Positions 1-12,600 of a stretch of 60,000 nucleotides of DNA are shown piece after piece. Positions within the stretch are counted from its first letter, which is position 1. The number at the start of each line of letters is the position of its first letter. A program made the translations under genes and the position numbers. The stretch is from Polytrichum commune (taxonomy: Eukaryota > Streptophyta > Polytrichopsida > Polytrichales > Polytrichaceae), in contig OX485804.1 of NCBI GenBank assembly GCA_950295325.1, positions 14,448,001-14,508,000 on the forward strand, read 5' to 3'. Below the pieces are notes generated by a model. The model had not been told where the DNA came from. It was given only the letters and a program-made list of their open reading frames with translations, and made no database searches.

Positions 1-48
1 ATGGGATCCGGAGTTTTCAAAAGAGTCGGTGGGTGGGTGGGTGGCTTA

Positions 49-110
49 GATCAATATCTTCCCATTTGCCTGGGTGTGTGGCTTTGATCAATATCTTCCC
101 ATTTGCCTGG
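49..110. repeat. 25-nt direct duplication
   Basis: A 25-nt segment beginning GATCAATATCTTCCC is present at 49-73 and again at 86-110. Each copy is preceded by a GTGGCTT-like stretch, so the duplicated unit is about 37 nt. A GGGT-rich run at 30-44 precedes the first copy. No gene is seen around it. Confidence 0.8.
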
Positions 111-544
111 AAACACCATCGTGATGATCAAGGACTTCACCGTACCAAACATTGTTTTTGCTGATTAGGTCAACTAATGTAGCGACGGATACGAGGAATT
201 CACAACCACACATTGTCAGATCTTCAAACATATACATGTGTAGCAACAAACAGAAGCAAATGACACCCACACATCAAGATCTCACAAGCGCTTACAAACA
301 CAAGATATTCTCATGAGCTGTCGTGCACAATCAGCTTCAGTGGGTGTGCCTCAATCAGCTCAATAAATTAGAAAACACCTAAAATTACTCAGAGGAGCAG
401 TGCGCACGGCAACACGAACAATGGTTTTTCAAAAGACTGATGTCCAAATTAGCGCAGCCTACGGCTAAAGAATCACAGTAGCTTGGCAATCGCACTGGTT
501 TTGATCTTAAGTAACGCCGCAACCAACAATCGAAACTGATATGT

Positions 545-830
545 AGCCACACATCAATCTCAACTAGGTGTTGTAGTGAGACATATGCACAAGAATTTTT
601 TTTGACCGCACATCAATCTTAACTAGGTGTTGTAGCGACGTGCTTACTTACAGGGGAGAATTTATCAACCACACATCAACCTCAATTACTAGGGTGTTTA
701 TTATAGCCACACACTTACATGAGGAAAATTGTTGTCCACACATCAATCTCAACTACTAGGTCTTTGTAGCCGACGTCTATACTTCTTACACAAGACGGAG
801 ATTTACTGACCACACATCTGATCTAAAGTT
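545..830. repeat. degenerate tandem repeat, ~60-75 bp unit, about 5 copies
   Basis: The phrase CCACACATCAATCTCAACTA, followed by a GGTGTTGTAG-like stretch, recurs at about 547, 606, 669, 736 and (truncated) 811. Spacing grows from 59 to 75 bp and similarity decays to the right. The linkers share a CGACGTGCTTACACAAGA-like core. It is an old minisatellite with no coding content. The rest of 1-1340 shows nothing recognisable. Confidence 0.75.
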
Positions 831-1340
831 CAAAAGTTGAATTGATTTGCAGTCTTACGAAATCGATAGAGTTTCGTATAGCTCACTCGCCGTGGCGACA
901 TGCGCGTGGTCACAGGAACAAAGGAAATGAGCTTCATTTCCATGTGCCATCGGGTGAATTCAAAACAATGATGCAACACCTACTTCCGAATTAGCCCAAC
1001 AATTGTTGCGAGTTAGTGCAAGAAATCACCGGCCACACATCAGTTCCATTGTTCAATGAACTGGATTGATATCCAACAGTGGCCACCCTCCAGCCACAAA
1101 TCGGAGGACGTACAGTGCAGGATTTCAAGAAAACATGGGAAAAGGCTCAAAGTTTGAAGCAACTCACTAGGTCTACCCTACTACACATGTAAGGCTGGTG
1201 CCAACAATAACATAATATATGTTCGCCACACCTTGTTCCCCAACTAGCACTTTTTCGTAAGTCCCGCCTAACTTACAACACTTACAACGTTGTAGGACAC
1301 CATGGTTGATCAATCGGTCGAATATCACACGCATGTGCAT

Positions 1341-1849
1341 AGGGCCACTTCACACACGAGACTGAGGGCCCATGACCATTGCACTTCAAGCGCTCTCGTT
1401 GGTGAAAAGGCGGAGCCGGTCCAAGTTTGCTTCACACAACGCTTGAGGGACCAACGGAGTAAGTGAATGCAAGATGGATGTGAAGTCTATGTGGATTCCT
1501 ACATGGCACCAAATGGATCATGTTTCATGGCCACTTGCACTATTTTTAAAAACCACCTCTTGGAGGTAGGCTTAACACAAAATTGGGAGATCATGGCACT
1601 CCGAAATCTCACAACCGTTGATTTATTATATTTTATCATGTATGTGGGCCCCATGTGAATAGAAATGCATTGAAATAGCATTTGGTTGAGGGCTCGGTCA
1701 CATAAGACTTCACATTACATTTGAGGGTTTGTGAGTATACTACATGATTTTGGAAGGGTCTTGGATGGCTTTTGGACACTTTTTGGGGGCTCTCACAATT
1801 TCATGGTCATGGCTCTCGGCTCATGCGTGAAGTGGCCCTTAGGGTGAGT
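1341..1849. repeat. foldback / decayed MITE-like inverted repeat
   Basis: The left end (about 1341-1379, beginning GGGCCACTTCACACACGAG) matches the reverse complement of the right end (about 1811-1849) over roughly 40 nt. A second, inner inverted pair (about 1477-1503 and 1696-1716, sharing AGACTTCACAT) lies inside it, so the ~510-bp segment could fold on itself. No transposase frame and no clean target duplication are visible. It may be a decayed foldback element or MITE. Confidence 0.55.
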
Positions 1850-3651
1850 TTCCTTTACGGTCCAAGATTAAGTGAACTCCAAAATCAAGTGATCCTCTTG
1901 GTCAAGAGCAAAATTTTAGACCCAAGGAGTTTATACTAGGGTTTGGGACCAAGGTGTGAAAGATGACGTGGCATTAATGTGGCATCACTTTCCCGTCAAA
2001 TCTTGTTGGTTTCAATCAATAAATAAACTTCTTCCATATGACAAACTAATTTTCAAGCTTGGGATCAATGGTGGGTCTGAAAGTGAAGTCCATTGAGGGT
2101 CGTTTTGGACCCAATTTTTTGGACGTGGACCTTAATGTAAACCCATCCTTGTACTGTGTTGCTTTTCTCTACGTAGGGACGCGCTTGACAACCATCTTGT
2201 TATGAGCATGGTGAAATGCTAACCCTAATAGGTTCATGCTTGATTCATTCCAATTTAGTTTCACCGTATTAACTTGGGGTCTCTCATGGTAGATTTATCT
2301 CAACTTTATTTCACTAAACTATTTTAGATACTCTCATGCTAATTCCGGGGTCAAATATGACCGGATACGAAAATTTTAGATTTTAAGGACCCCCCCTTTA
2401 TGGAGCCCTTGCAACGTTTCCACCTCAACATAAAGCAAATGGATTGCTCATCTTAATCAAATACCTATATTATGAGCGATGTGTGATTAAGTGTGAATCT
2501 AAGAATGAATATTAAAAAATCATATATATATAGACAATTAGCGGACATGACACTTTGAGTCCTCTAGGCATGTAGTTTGGGCCCTTTGCAAATAGTGTAC
2601 ATGACGCTAAATACCATAAATGGTGTGGTGTTTGGGGGAAAACACGACAATGTAACCATTTAAGACCCGTGGTGGTCATGAATTCTTGGCCAAGGCTCCG
2701 GAATCCGTACCCCTACTCAATAACATAACATCGATGTGTGTTCCGCCAACTTGCCACACTTTTCCAACCCCCCCCCCCTCCTCCTCCCAGTTGTATTATG
2801 CCCAACACCGTGTATATACGTATATTATACGACATGCCAAATATCTTTACGGTATAATTGAGTGGAGAAAGTATCATACAGCTACCCACATGTACGTACG
2901 GTGTTCGTAGCTCGGACAGGGAGAAGGAAGAAGGAAGAAGCAGAGAGGAAGAGTTTGTGGTATCGGAGAAGGGCCGCGCTCCCGCGTGCCCATAGCTAGA
3001 GAAAGCGGACGGATCTCTGCGTATAAGGCCCGCCTCCTTCCAGACACCAAGGTCATGTGCTAATTTAGTCTCCTCCTCTTCTTCTTCATAGATCATCAGT
3101 GGACGGAAGAATAGTCGAAGGTGTAGCATCAAGAGCCAGATCTCATCCCAAAGGGGGGCAGATATATTTACTTGTTGTTGTTGTTGTTGGTCGTGTTCTT
3201 AGAACGATCAGGGAAAGTATCAAAGCTCGAATAGATCTCATCACAAGGGGGAACTAGGAGAGAAGAGGAGAAGAGTGGAAAGAAGAGATCTTCTCATCAT
3301 CTGGTTTTAGTTTTTGCTCTTGTAGGTTGAGTTCAGAGCTTCAGGTTTAGGAAGTTTTTGGAGTTTCTGTTGTGAAGCTTGAGTAACGGGACGAGTTTAT
3401 GAGGTTAGTAGGACGAGGTTAAGAGGGTGTTTGGAAGTGAGCAAGCCAGCCAAAGTGTTTTGGTGTGTGTGCACACCATGAGTTTTGTAGGCAAGGCCAT
3501 TGTTCTTCTGCAGGTTGAGCAACAGTAGAGCGAGCGGACTGCACCGGTTCCTTGTTTGTTTTGTTCCGTTTTGTTACGGAGCAGATCTGAGTGTGTTTTT
3601 ACGCTCGTGGAACAGCTGTGGCCTCTTGGCGATTCAGGTTCCATATCAAGA
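1850..3651. other. gene-free upstream region and probable 5' UTR of the TPR gene
   Basis: No supportable gene. AT-rich DNA runs to about 2600. A TATA-like run occurs at 2812-2832 and a GTACGTACGG motif at 2892. Purine-rich GAAGAGG stretches lie at 2925-2955 and 3248-3290, and a (TTG)6 microsatellite at 3171-3190. The last ~700 bases look like the transcribed leader of the following gene, but the transcription start cannot be fixed. Confidence 0.4.
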
Positions 3652-4413
3652 ATGGCGGCGATGAATGTAGCCTCGCGACTAGCGTGCACTCCGTGCCGTG
3701 TGTGGAGCGGGCTTGAGTCCGCAAGAAGGTTTCGTCCCTGCTTCGTGCTAGAAAACGAGTCTCCGGCTTCAAGAAAGAACGCCGGTCCCTCAAGTTCCTC
3801 CTCAAATGGCTCTGTTCGTTGCCAAGCCTCGTCGGTCGCACTCTATCCTCTCGTGTTGAGGAAAACGCAAATGCTTATGCAAACGCAGAATCAGACGCAA
3901 GTTTCAAAAGTGGAGACCGTCGAGAGAGAAGCCGATGTAGAGACTACTGAGACGCAAACCATCGAAGACAAGCAAGCCGCGTTGTCGAGAACGTATCTCG
4001 CGGAAGCGGCTGTGGGAATAGTAGAATGCGGCAACCGAGGGTGTCGACCAGTGTTCGATTACCCTGCGCGCGAGGCTATGAACTTCGTGGACGACGTGGC
4101 TCAAGTCTTAGGCTCACGAACAAACGTGTTCCCAAGCAGGACCAGAGGAACAGAGGTCACCGAGTCCGAACCAACCTTGAAGGTTCTAGAACCTGTTGTG
4201 GATAATGCAACCGTAGCGAAAGCTTTCGACGCCGCCTTGGAAGCCGCACCCCGGGACGCCAAGCTACTCTCCCAGTTTGCAACCTTCAAGTGGAAGGCCA
4301 TGGCGGACGAGGATGCGGCTGAGGAACTTTTCAACAGAGCGCTCGAAGTGTCACCGGACGACTCTGAAATCCTTGCCAGTTATGCTCTTTACTTGTGGCA
4401 AAGCGATCAATGA
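3652..4413 (+). CDS. TPR-like protein, probably organelle-targeted, single exon
   Basis: This intronless frame encodes 253 residues. I chose the ATG at 3652 because the frame upstream has only non-ATG starts. The first 20 residues are rich in Ala, Ser, Arg and Cys with no acidic residue, like a plastid or mitochondrial transit peptide. The middle (about 60-185) is low-complexity and Gln/Thr/Glu-rich. The last 65 residues hold two TPR-like helical hairpins, including AEELFNRALEVSPDD and ILASYALYLWQ. This resembles the plant TPR-like family whose members carry 'AEEYY-RAI--NP-D' followed by 'YA-LIW'. TPRs bind other proteins; no partner or pathway can be named. The codons are GC-richer than the flanks, supporting real coding sequence. 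The C-terminus is short compared with typical three-repeat domains. Confidence 0.7.
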   Translation: MAAMNVASRLACTPCRVWSGLESARRFRPCFVLENESPASRKNAGPSSSSSNGSVRCQASSVALYPLVLRKTQMLMQTQNQTQVSKVETVEREADVETTETQTIEDKQAALSRTYLAEAAVGIVECGNRGCRPVFDYPAREAMNFVDDVAQVLGSRTNVFPSRTRGTEVTESEPTLKVLEPVVDNATVAKAFDAALEAAPRDAKLLSQFATFKWKAMADEDAAEELFNRALEVSPDDSEILASYALYLWQSDQ

Positions 4414-5216
4414 TGTGTGTGCATGTGTGCACGCACTTTCAAGATGAAGATTAACTGCAACTGAGTGTAAAATAGCTATGCGGGAGATAGGTCTGTACCT
4501 CTACTACTTGGCAGAAAAGGCTGCTTATTAAACTGTACATTTTCGTATAAAGTCCATCACAACCGACTTGGTCTTGTCTCCTGGATTTTTCAACGCGAAT
4601 CCCCTACTTGGTATACATACTGTAGATTCTTTCACGAGACTGAAGCGACGGGTTGCAGGCAGCGGGTGAGGTGTATGCTACTTCCAGACGTCGCGGCTTG
4701 CCACGGACTCAACAGGACAAAATTAGGGTCACCAATGAGGTCGTCTGTATATTACATTTGTATCTCTGCTGCGGTTGGCAGCAGCCGCAGACAGATAGTT
4801 GGAAATAAACTTCAAAGATGATAAACATATACATTTCCTCGACTGTTTCTCTCTGAAGTGTTTCGCAGCTTTCCATGCAAGTCACCTTGTTCAGATTTTC
4901 CACTCTTCTGTATGATCTGCCACGCATGTGTAGATGGCAGGTCGGAACATGCATGAGGACAGGGTGTTTCATAATACTAGTGTAACCATGAGATGTCTCG
5001 GACAATTACATCAACAGACGTGCAGGTTGTTTACATAAATGCACATAGTCACAGGGAGCTTAGCCCGGTCGATGTTGATCCATGCACACCTGCATATGGC
5101 GTGGTTTCTTTAATTCAACCTGGTTTACCCCACATTTTCCATCGAAGGGGAAAAATTCTTACACTGCCTGGCCCACCTAATTTACATAGTTTGACGGTCG
5201 ATGCATTACCTACTAC
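4414..5216. other. 3' flank of TPR gene, no further gene recognised
   Basis: The first ~150 bases are probably 3' UTR. Beyond that I see nothing I can name. Short frames on both strands (for example 4993-5337 plus, 4709-5005 minus) show no domain, no codon bias and no splice context. Confidence 0.4.
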
Positions 5217-5735
5217 ATGCCATGGAATGGTCGAGATTTGCATGACAGTATGCAGATTTAGTACCGGGCTCCAAAACATGACCATGGTGCAAGAGAAGAT
5301 GATGGTGTATGATCACAATTTCACTTCAATGCTCTGAAGAATCTTCTGGTTCCTACACCCAGAGAAGAGCTCCGAATTCTACACCATTGAAGAAAATTTT
5401 ACTATCCTATGCGTAGACACCATGCTCTCCAATTTACACGTGCGGTTATCTTCACCAAGAATTTGCGGATTATGCCATCAAGAACATCATTTCGTCGAAC
5501 TGAAGGTCGCTGTCTTCAAGTGGGGAAGAGAATTTTTGCCCTAATTGTTCTGGGAACCATATGCAAGAATTATGAATTGCTTCGGAGCTCTTTTTCAGGT
5601 GTAAAAACCAGAAGATTCTTATGAGCATCGAAGTGAGATTGTGACCGTCATACACCATCAACTTCACCTGCACCATTGTCATGTTTTGGTGCCCGGTACT
5701 AAATCTGCATACTGTCATGACCATTCCATGGCATT
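5217..5735. repeat. long inverted duplication, ~155-160-bp arms with ~204-bp spacer
   Basis: The left arm 5217-5376 and right arm 5581-5735 are reverse complements at roughly 85% by eye. Shared blocks include CATGACAGTATGCAGATTTA, GTACCGGG and GAATCTTCTGGTT. The left arm has a ~9-nt insertion after ATGGAATGGTCG. If transcribed, the locus would form a long imperfect hairpin. Neither arm encodes a recognisable protein. Confidence 0.8.
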
Positions 5736-6639
5736 TAAAATTGTGATGTTGCGATTGCCAAATTTCCTTTCTTGCCACTAAGAAAACGAGGAGGGTACAG
5801 TTGCAGTTTAAATCTGGCTATGTGGTAAGCATTTATGTCAAGGGGTTGGAGGTACTTTAAGTGCTTCTCCATTTTTTCAATTCTCATTTCCTCGAGCTTT
5901 GTTTCCGAATTTTGTCCACTACTAAAGTCTAGTTCTCTGTTGTCAAAATGTAAGACTCAAGATGTAAATTAAGTTACTGTGGATTTCAACCTACTGCGAA
6001 AACATGGCAGTCTGAAACATCTGCATTCTTTTAGCAACAAAGAAACATGATCTGTCGAGTCTGTTAATGCTGCATAATATTCTGTCATTGTAGGTGATTA
6101 CCTTCTTTGAATGACATTAATAAGAGTTCTCATTCACCCGTGTCAAAGTGGTATCAGGCTTTCTAATCTGTTTATGAGAACACCGCCAGGAACATACTTT
6201 TCACCTTGCATTCAGATTATTCTGAGTTCTCTAATCTGGAGCAGCTCAAATCTGGATAGTGTGGTCATTGAAAATCCTGCAGTGAATACAACTTGAAAAT
6301 TTGATCCGTCACTCTGACTTGCACTGTTGAGACAAAGTGCAGTTGTATTTCAAAAGCCTTGGAAGTAATCCATATGGAGGAAGCAACTCTCTGCATCAAC
6401 CTCAATTTTGAAGCATATTGTGGCTATGGCAGCTGATCCAAAGTCTGGCTGTGCCACTACCATAAATAACCTATCTCATGTGGTATACTTCACTATCACC
6501 AAGGTGACATATGTGGAGGTCGTAATCAGTTGTGAGCCAATGGTCTCTACATGAACAGCCCTTTCGCCAACTTGGGGAGGGAGAAATTGCAGGATATTAA
6601 AGCACAATTACATAAGGTAACTGGGCCAAATCCCGGTCA
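5736..6639. other. no gene seen
   Basis: AT-rich sequence without a supportable frame, RNA gene or repeat structure. The small frame at 6111-6296 has no recognisable content. Confidence 0.4.
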
Positions 6640-6790
6640 CTTATCTTAATTGAACACCTGTATGAGTCACGAACAAACATCAAAAAGCCATGTCTTTAAA
6701 AGAGATTGGATTACGTGCTCAACATTTGTTAACTGTTCTAGATTCAAGTGTCAACATAGTTGGGAGGACCTCTACTATCAGTTAGAATAA
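6640..6790 (+). mobile_element. family B repeat, copy 1 (MITE-like fragment)
   Basis: Matches the family B consensus shared with 20570-20745, 41930-42060 and 56015-56180. The shared order is CTTATCTTAATTG-ACACCT, then CA-AAAG-CATGT, GAGATTGGA-TACGTGCTCA, TTCTAG-TTCAA and TCAACATA. No TIR pair or target duplication could be identified, so its transposon class is open. Confidence 0.6.
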
Positions 6791-7016
6791 AGAGAATCTT
6801 TACTTTGATATTGATACGGAACCCTAAACACAAGGAAAATGGTTTTGGCCTCGAATTGGAATTGCTAATCATCTCGTCCTAATCGTGACTTGAAGATCAC
6901 AGGAGAAGTGGATGCAGAGCTAAAGGTTCTGATTACTTATAAGCCCTCCCTTTTAACACAAGTCAACTGGCCTCTCCCTTCCTGACGAATATGCAGTCTT
7001 TTGTAAAGGCACAGAA

Positions 7017-7275
7017 TCTCAAAGTTTCATTTGTTGCAGTGAAATGCAATCTTGTCTCCTATTCACTGCACCACAACATGAAGTACTGCTCGTCAACAAT
7101 GTTCAAGCACATGCAGTTATTCCCGTATTCCTGATTATCTCGAAGTTTCATTTGTCAATCTGTCACAATGAAAGGCAATTGGTCTCCTTTGGATCAATTT
7201 GACGCTGCACTACAATATAAAATACTGCAACTAATTGCAAAGTGCAGAAACATGCAGTTGTTGTCGTATGTATAC
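7017..7275. repeat. imperfect ~120-bp tandem duplication
   Basis: The two units, 7017-7132 and 7138-7275, share AAGTTTCATTTGT, TGAAA-GCAAT-T-GTCTCCT, ACTGCA and CATGCAGTT in the same order. Just downstream, 7530-7566 holds a 16-nt unit (GATGCCACCATAGCTG) repeated twice plus a partial third copy. Confidence 0.6.
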
Positions 7276-7569
7276 CTGTTTGAGCTGTGTGGTGTGCTGA
7301 ACTTGGTGGCATCGGGGTTTCCCCATGTCTCGATCTTTGAAGCTGGCCTTTGGGCTTGCAACTGCACCATTTAGTATTTTACAATTCTAAAACAGGACTC
7401 GGCATCAGTTCATATCTACCGGGATTTGCTATATGTACTTTTTAGCAGTTCAACCGCATCTCATCAGGTAACTCACTCATGCCCCGATCACACCAACTTT
7501 CCGTCAACTTCCGAATGTGAACTAGTTGGGGATGCCACCATAGCTGGATGCCACCATAGCTGGATGCCA

Positions 7570-9655
7570 AGTTGTTCACACCACCATCTCAGCTTGCTCA
7601 ACATTTTGCTATGATGTGCATTGCTCACTTGGTTCCCCTACCTCCCTAGTGATTAAAAACAATTGCAATGTAGCAAAGTTGGGCCTGTGGACAAACCACA
7701 ATGAAAGTCATTGTGGGAGACTAATTCATCTACAAAAAGTGCACTTTCAGTTTGATGTGATCAGGGCATTGTGTCAAATGTTTTGGAGCATTTGTATAAG
7801 TCCATTCTTGATGTGCAGGCATATGCTGTCACGCACCTCTCCATGGGGAGTGCCCGCAACACCATGGGCACAAGGGGGACTCCAGAGTGACACCTGGGAC
7901 TTGTGGTGCCATTGGTGACAGGGTCCAAGTGATCCTAGTGTGAGTGAGGGCCCTGGGCGTTGAGAACGCCTCCCACCCATGGAGATTAGAAGTCACGAGG
8001 GTAAGGCTATGAGCTATGAGTACCTTAATTATGGCATCCGGATTGTAGAATGCTCAAGAACACCTCAATTGGAGGTGTGAGCTAGGAGATATGGCAATTT
8101 GAAGGGGCGTTGCCTAGGAACAACGTCCAACACTCTAAGGGGCATTGTGGTGGGACAACATTGACCTGGGAGTGGCGCCCAAGACTACCGTGGTTAGAAT
8201 AGCCATAACTCCCTCAATACTTGGCAAGTGAGGAGTCCATTGGCATCTATGTGAATGATAGGGTAGATGTAGTGGTTGCTTGTTAGATTTCAGAGACTAA
8301 ACAAAGAAGTTATGGAGGTTTGAAGTTGTTGGAGGACCGTACCTCCAACGGCTAAGGGAAAATGTCTACCTGGCCCCAACTCTTAGGCGAGGGACGAAAT
8401 ATTACTTGACGGTGGGGTAGGGGCCTTGTCCAAAGTCCTTAAGGCTTATATGCGTGAGGCAACATGGCTGAACGAACCCACAGCCTTCATGGGCGTAGGC
8501 CCAACGTGGGAACATAGTTGCCAAGTACGCGTCGGGTTGTTGTAGTGTTGCTCCGGCAATGCGAGGATCAACTTAAAGATTGGATTTCTATGGATGGAAG
8601 TCCACATCTAACCATGAGCTACCGATTAAGGGGAGAGTCTCGAATGCATGTGTAGGAGGGTTAGTCACTCACCTATGACCTTGAAGGTCCAAAGTATTGG
8701 GAACTTACCTTTCGCATGGGTGGAATGTGAAATGTTAGCGCTCGTGACCCTTGTTAGAATTGAGAAACGGTCAAGATAGGTAAGGGGAGCTAGCAAAGCT
8801 TGCAATATATGCTTCACATTGCACATCTTGTTCAAAGACTTTAAAACAAGAGGTTGTAGGAGTCCTAAACCAAAATTATCTAACACTAATGAATAATTAC
8901 ATAAGCCTTCTCAAATGTAATCATTATTGAATCTAGAATGGTGCCTACATTTCAAACATTATCCAATATCATTTAACATGTATCTTTTTGGTGTCCATTC
9001 TTGACTACAAGCCTTGCTATGCACCACCCAAATATAAGCGTCCGACTAAGAAGAATGACCACATAAAACCCACATAAACTTAGTACTATAGACAAATTTG
9101 GTAGTGTAACATTACACTACACTTTTGAAAAGAGTAGGGTGCACACAAAATTACCAACTCTGTTGTCACATAAAGCGGGTGCTAATTCTGTAAAAATGAC
9201 GTGAATGTAAAATGACAACCTCAAAATAAACGCATGGGGTGCATACTTTGTTAGGCCTATATACTTTACAAGAACCACTTTCATGTGACGTTTCCAATTT
9301 TCACTGAATTTTATACTTGACTACACTTTTCCATCAATGAACTCTGTGGTTCTATGTTGTTCGTTTTTTTAACAATGCCAACTTGAATGAGATTTTTTTT
9401 AAAATACATTAATTAAGTAATTTTATCTTTGTATTTCGCTGGATCTATCTCATTTCCCATGAGGAGGATTTTAGATTTTTTATATATATTTATGTAAATG
9501 ACAAATAGTAGCAACTCAAATGGTAGCAAGATTCTCAAAATAAATATGTTATGATCTAAATTATTTACTATCAGCAAAATTTATCTTCAACTTGTGTATA
9601 TAAGTATATACACTATTGTTCGGGTTTATCCTATCATCATTCTACCTATGTTTCT
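7570..9655. other. no gene seen; possibly transposon-derived
   Basis: About 2 kb without a supportable coding frame. 7840-8620 is GC-richer and has a GGGCGT/GGCGCCC-bearing character reminiscent of retroelement LTR or leader sequence. I found no terminal repeat, primer-binding site or polypurine tract to prove that. 8880-9655 is AT-rich and featureless. Confidence 0.35.
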
Positions 9656-9659
9656 AGAA

Positions 9660-12600
9660 AGCTTGAAACTCTTATAGAATAATCCTTTTCCATTTTGTGA
9701 CCTTATTTAGCATTGTGTAGTACATTGTGTTACATTGTAGAGTGTTGTGGGTTGAGTTCTTTGTACAAGGGAATTAATTATTTCTTCTGTGATGGTTTTA
9801 TCGGCGTGGTTGTTGTATAGTTTGCGGTGTTTTATTTGGTTTTTGATCACATATAGACCGTTGAGGCAGTTTGTAAAGAGATGTGCATGTTCATTTGGGA
9901 AGTCTTTATTTATTATTGTGAGGGTGTTGTGAATGGCCATTAATTCTGCTATAAATATGTTTTGTAGGCCTGATAGTTGTATTGCAAGTTTAATATTTTT
10001 TCATGTTTGTATATATATAGTATCCAACTTCTTCCCATAGCAAGATGTCTCCTACTTTTTTTGGAGGGTTAAAAGATCCATCTGTGTAAAAACAATATTG
10101 GGGGGGGGGGGGTTTGGGATTGAGTAAGTGAGGGCATTTCATTGTTTTACTTTTGTTGACTTTTATATTTTGCGGGGTAGGAGGGGCAATTTGTGTGATT
10201 GTGCAGGTTATGTTCAGATTGTTGCATTTTTTTTTTATTATATATATTTGTTATGTAGTTCCGATACTATCATTTTGTTGATGTACGCAAAGGATTCTTA
10301 TGGTGAGTGTTTCTGTATGTGGCTCGTTGAGTTCTGGTGGTTTTGTTGGTTCCTCGTATCAAGTGGTGTATGCTAGTATGTGAGTAATTACATGTGTGTC
10401 TACGAAGGGGCCTAAATGTGGGGTGAAATTTTGATACCGGTTTATATCTAGGATGATAAGTATTGTTTTGGTATGTGGGTCTTGTTTAGTTGCTAATCTG
10501 GCCCAATGGATGGTTGTTTGGGCTTCAATTTTATTGTGAGGGTGAGCATAACCCATTTCTTGCCACATATGTGAGAATGCGTTACCAAGAGACCCAAAGA
10601 TTTTATCTCTAGGAAATGGTGAGATGAACTTTGTTAGATGAGTTGAGCATGTGACTGGAGAGGAGAAGTAGGAGTATGTAATTTCAAAGGACATTGTGAT
10701 GTAGTCTAATAGTACTTTGGATAGGGCGTGGTGTGAGTTTTATGGGATTCTATATTTATATCTTTGATATAGCCAAGTTATTTCAATTTCAAATGATTAG
10801 GTGGGGGGTATTAAGTCGTGTTGTTGGTGTAGCATTCGATTGTATTGGTTCCACAACCATACAAGTCTATTGTAGAGAATGGTGATAAGGTGTTTGCATG
10901 TTTCGTCATATATGTGGGTGGTGTCAATTTGTACTTGGACTTTGTTTGTATTAGTATTAATATATTTTTCAGGGTTGCATTCATGTGTTGAGATTTTTAC
11001 GAGGGGGATGTTTAGGGGTGGAGATATGTGTCTTGAATCTTTTTTGAAAGTAAAAAAATTGTTTTCATTTATGGTGTTTTTGTATATTGTATATTGTTTT
11101 TTGGTAAAGTATGTGAGCATGATACTTGTGTTGTGTTGTATGACTCTTGGGAGATTATAAGGAACTAATTCTCTTTGTGGGAGTTTTTTTTGTTGTAATT
11201 TGTGCCATTGGGTAGTATCCATAGGCATATGTATGTTTTTTATTTTTATTTAAAATTTATATATATCTTTGGTGGGCTTTATATAGTGGTCTATTATTGA
11301 GTGTATAGGGTATCTTATTGGGTGTTTTTTTTATGTGTGCAGGTGTGGTTAAATGTGTTAGATGTGGTGGGGCTGGTGGGTGTGTGCGAATTTCTCTATT
11401 TAGTGGTTCTATGTTATGTTCCATTAAAATATATTTTTGTTTTAATGTACGTGGTGGGTGATGTTCTTGGCGTGATTCTTGACAATTTTCATTACAACCT
11501 GGGTGGATGAATAGTTACTCTATTGTTTTTAATGCTTGTTTTATCAAGTGTGTGGGTTTTTTGTAATAATTTGAATACTCAATGTGTGACATCAAGTGTG
11601 TGCCATTTGATAAAGTGAGTTGTTTTATGTAGTATATATTTTCTAGGAGTATGTATTTCAGGTTTTGAGTAGAAAGTTTTTTGGGGGATGGTGTTGTGGA
11701 TAGTTTATGCCATTTTTGTTCAAGTAGTGTTGCTTCCAGGGGGAACTTTTCTATTTTGCTTCTGAGATGGGCTCCACCTACTACTTTTTAAAGGTATATT
11801 GTTCTAGTGGTGGGTGATCGATTACAATCCCGGTGCTTGATCCTAAGTATATTTTTTGCACCCCCATATTTAGCTAGTATATAGTGTATGAAACCCCTAT
11901 ATATTGTTCCAAGTTTGCCTTTGTCATTTAATGCATTTATGAGTTGTTCTCCGATACACCTAAGATAGGCGTTTTTTTGTAAGAATGTTTCTATTCCAAA
12001 CATATCATGAGGTAGTTGGGTGACCATGTTTGGTGTGTAGTTAGGGAGTCCACATTTTTTTTTTGAATTGTTATTATAATTTTTATCTAGTTTTATGATT
12101 CCGGGTAGTGAGCATGGTACTGCATAAAAGCTATATGCAATTCCTAGTCTGATTATTGTATCTACCATACTCATTTTTTGTTTAATTAATGTTGGATAGT
12201 TTGCTAATTGACTGCATTGGCTGATAACTTTGGTGGTTGTGATGTGTGTTTGTAATTTCCATTTGAGGGGTCGGATGAGTTGGATACATGGGTATACATA
12301 TGGTCCGTTTTGGTGTCGTACTTGGATGGTTTGGTTTCTATATGCGATATTGGAAGTTTGTATTTGTGTTTTGAATGTTTCTTGATTCATTTTGGATTTA
12401 TTTGGGCACCCTGTGATTGCACATTTTGATATTCTAATGTCCATACGTGTTCATTCATAATATCTATTTAATTTGTTTGGTTGTGATTGTAGTGATGCAA
12501 ATATGTTGGTGATTGCTATTAAATCATCTGCGTATGCTACAAAGCTAATTGTGGCTTTAGATGTTCCAAAGGTGTATCCATAATTTCTTTTTTATAACCA

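Noticed and set aside
2713-3132. 139-residue minus-strand frame
   Set aside because: Contains poly-Gly and poly-Glu from simple repeats, and lies in the leader of the TPR gene.
7840-8620. LTR retrotransposon
   Set aside because: Composition hints at it, but no paired LTR, primer-binding site or gag/pol frame was found.
10128-11510. Several hydrophobic Val/Cys/Phe-rich plus-strand frames
   Set aside because: Antisense shadows of the minus-strand LINE relic.
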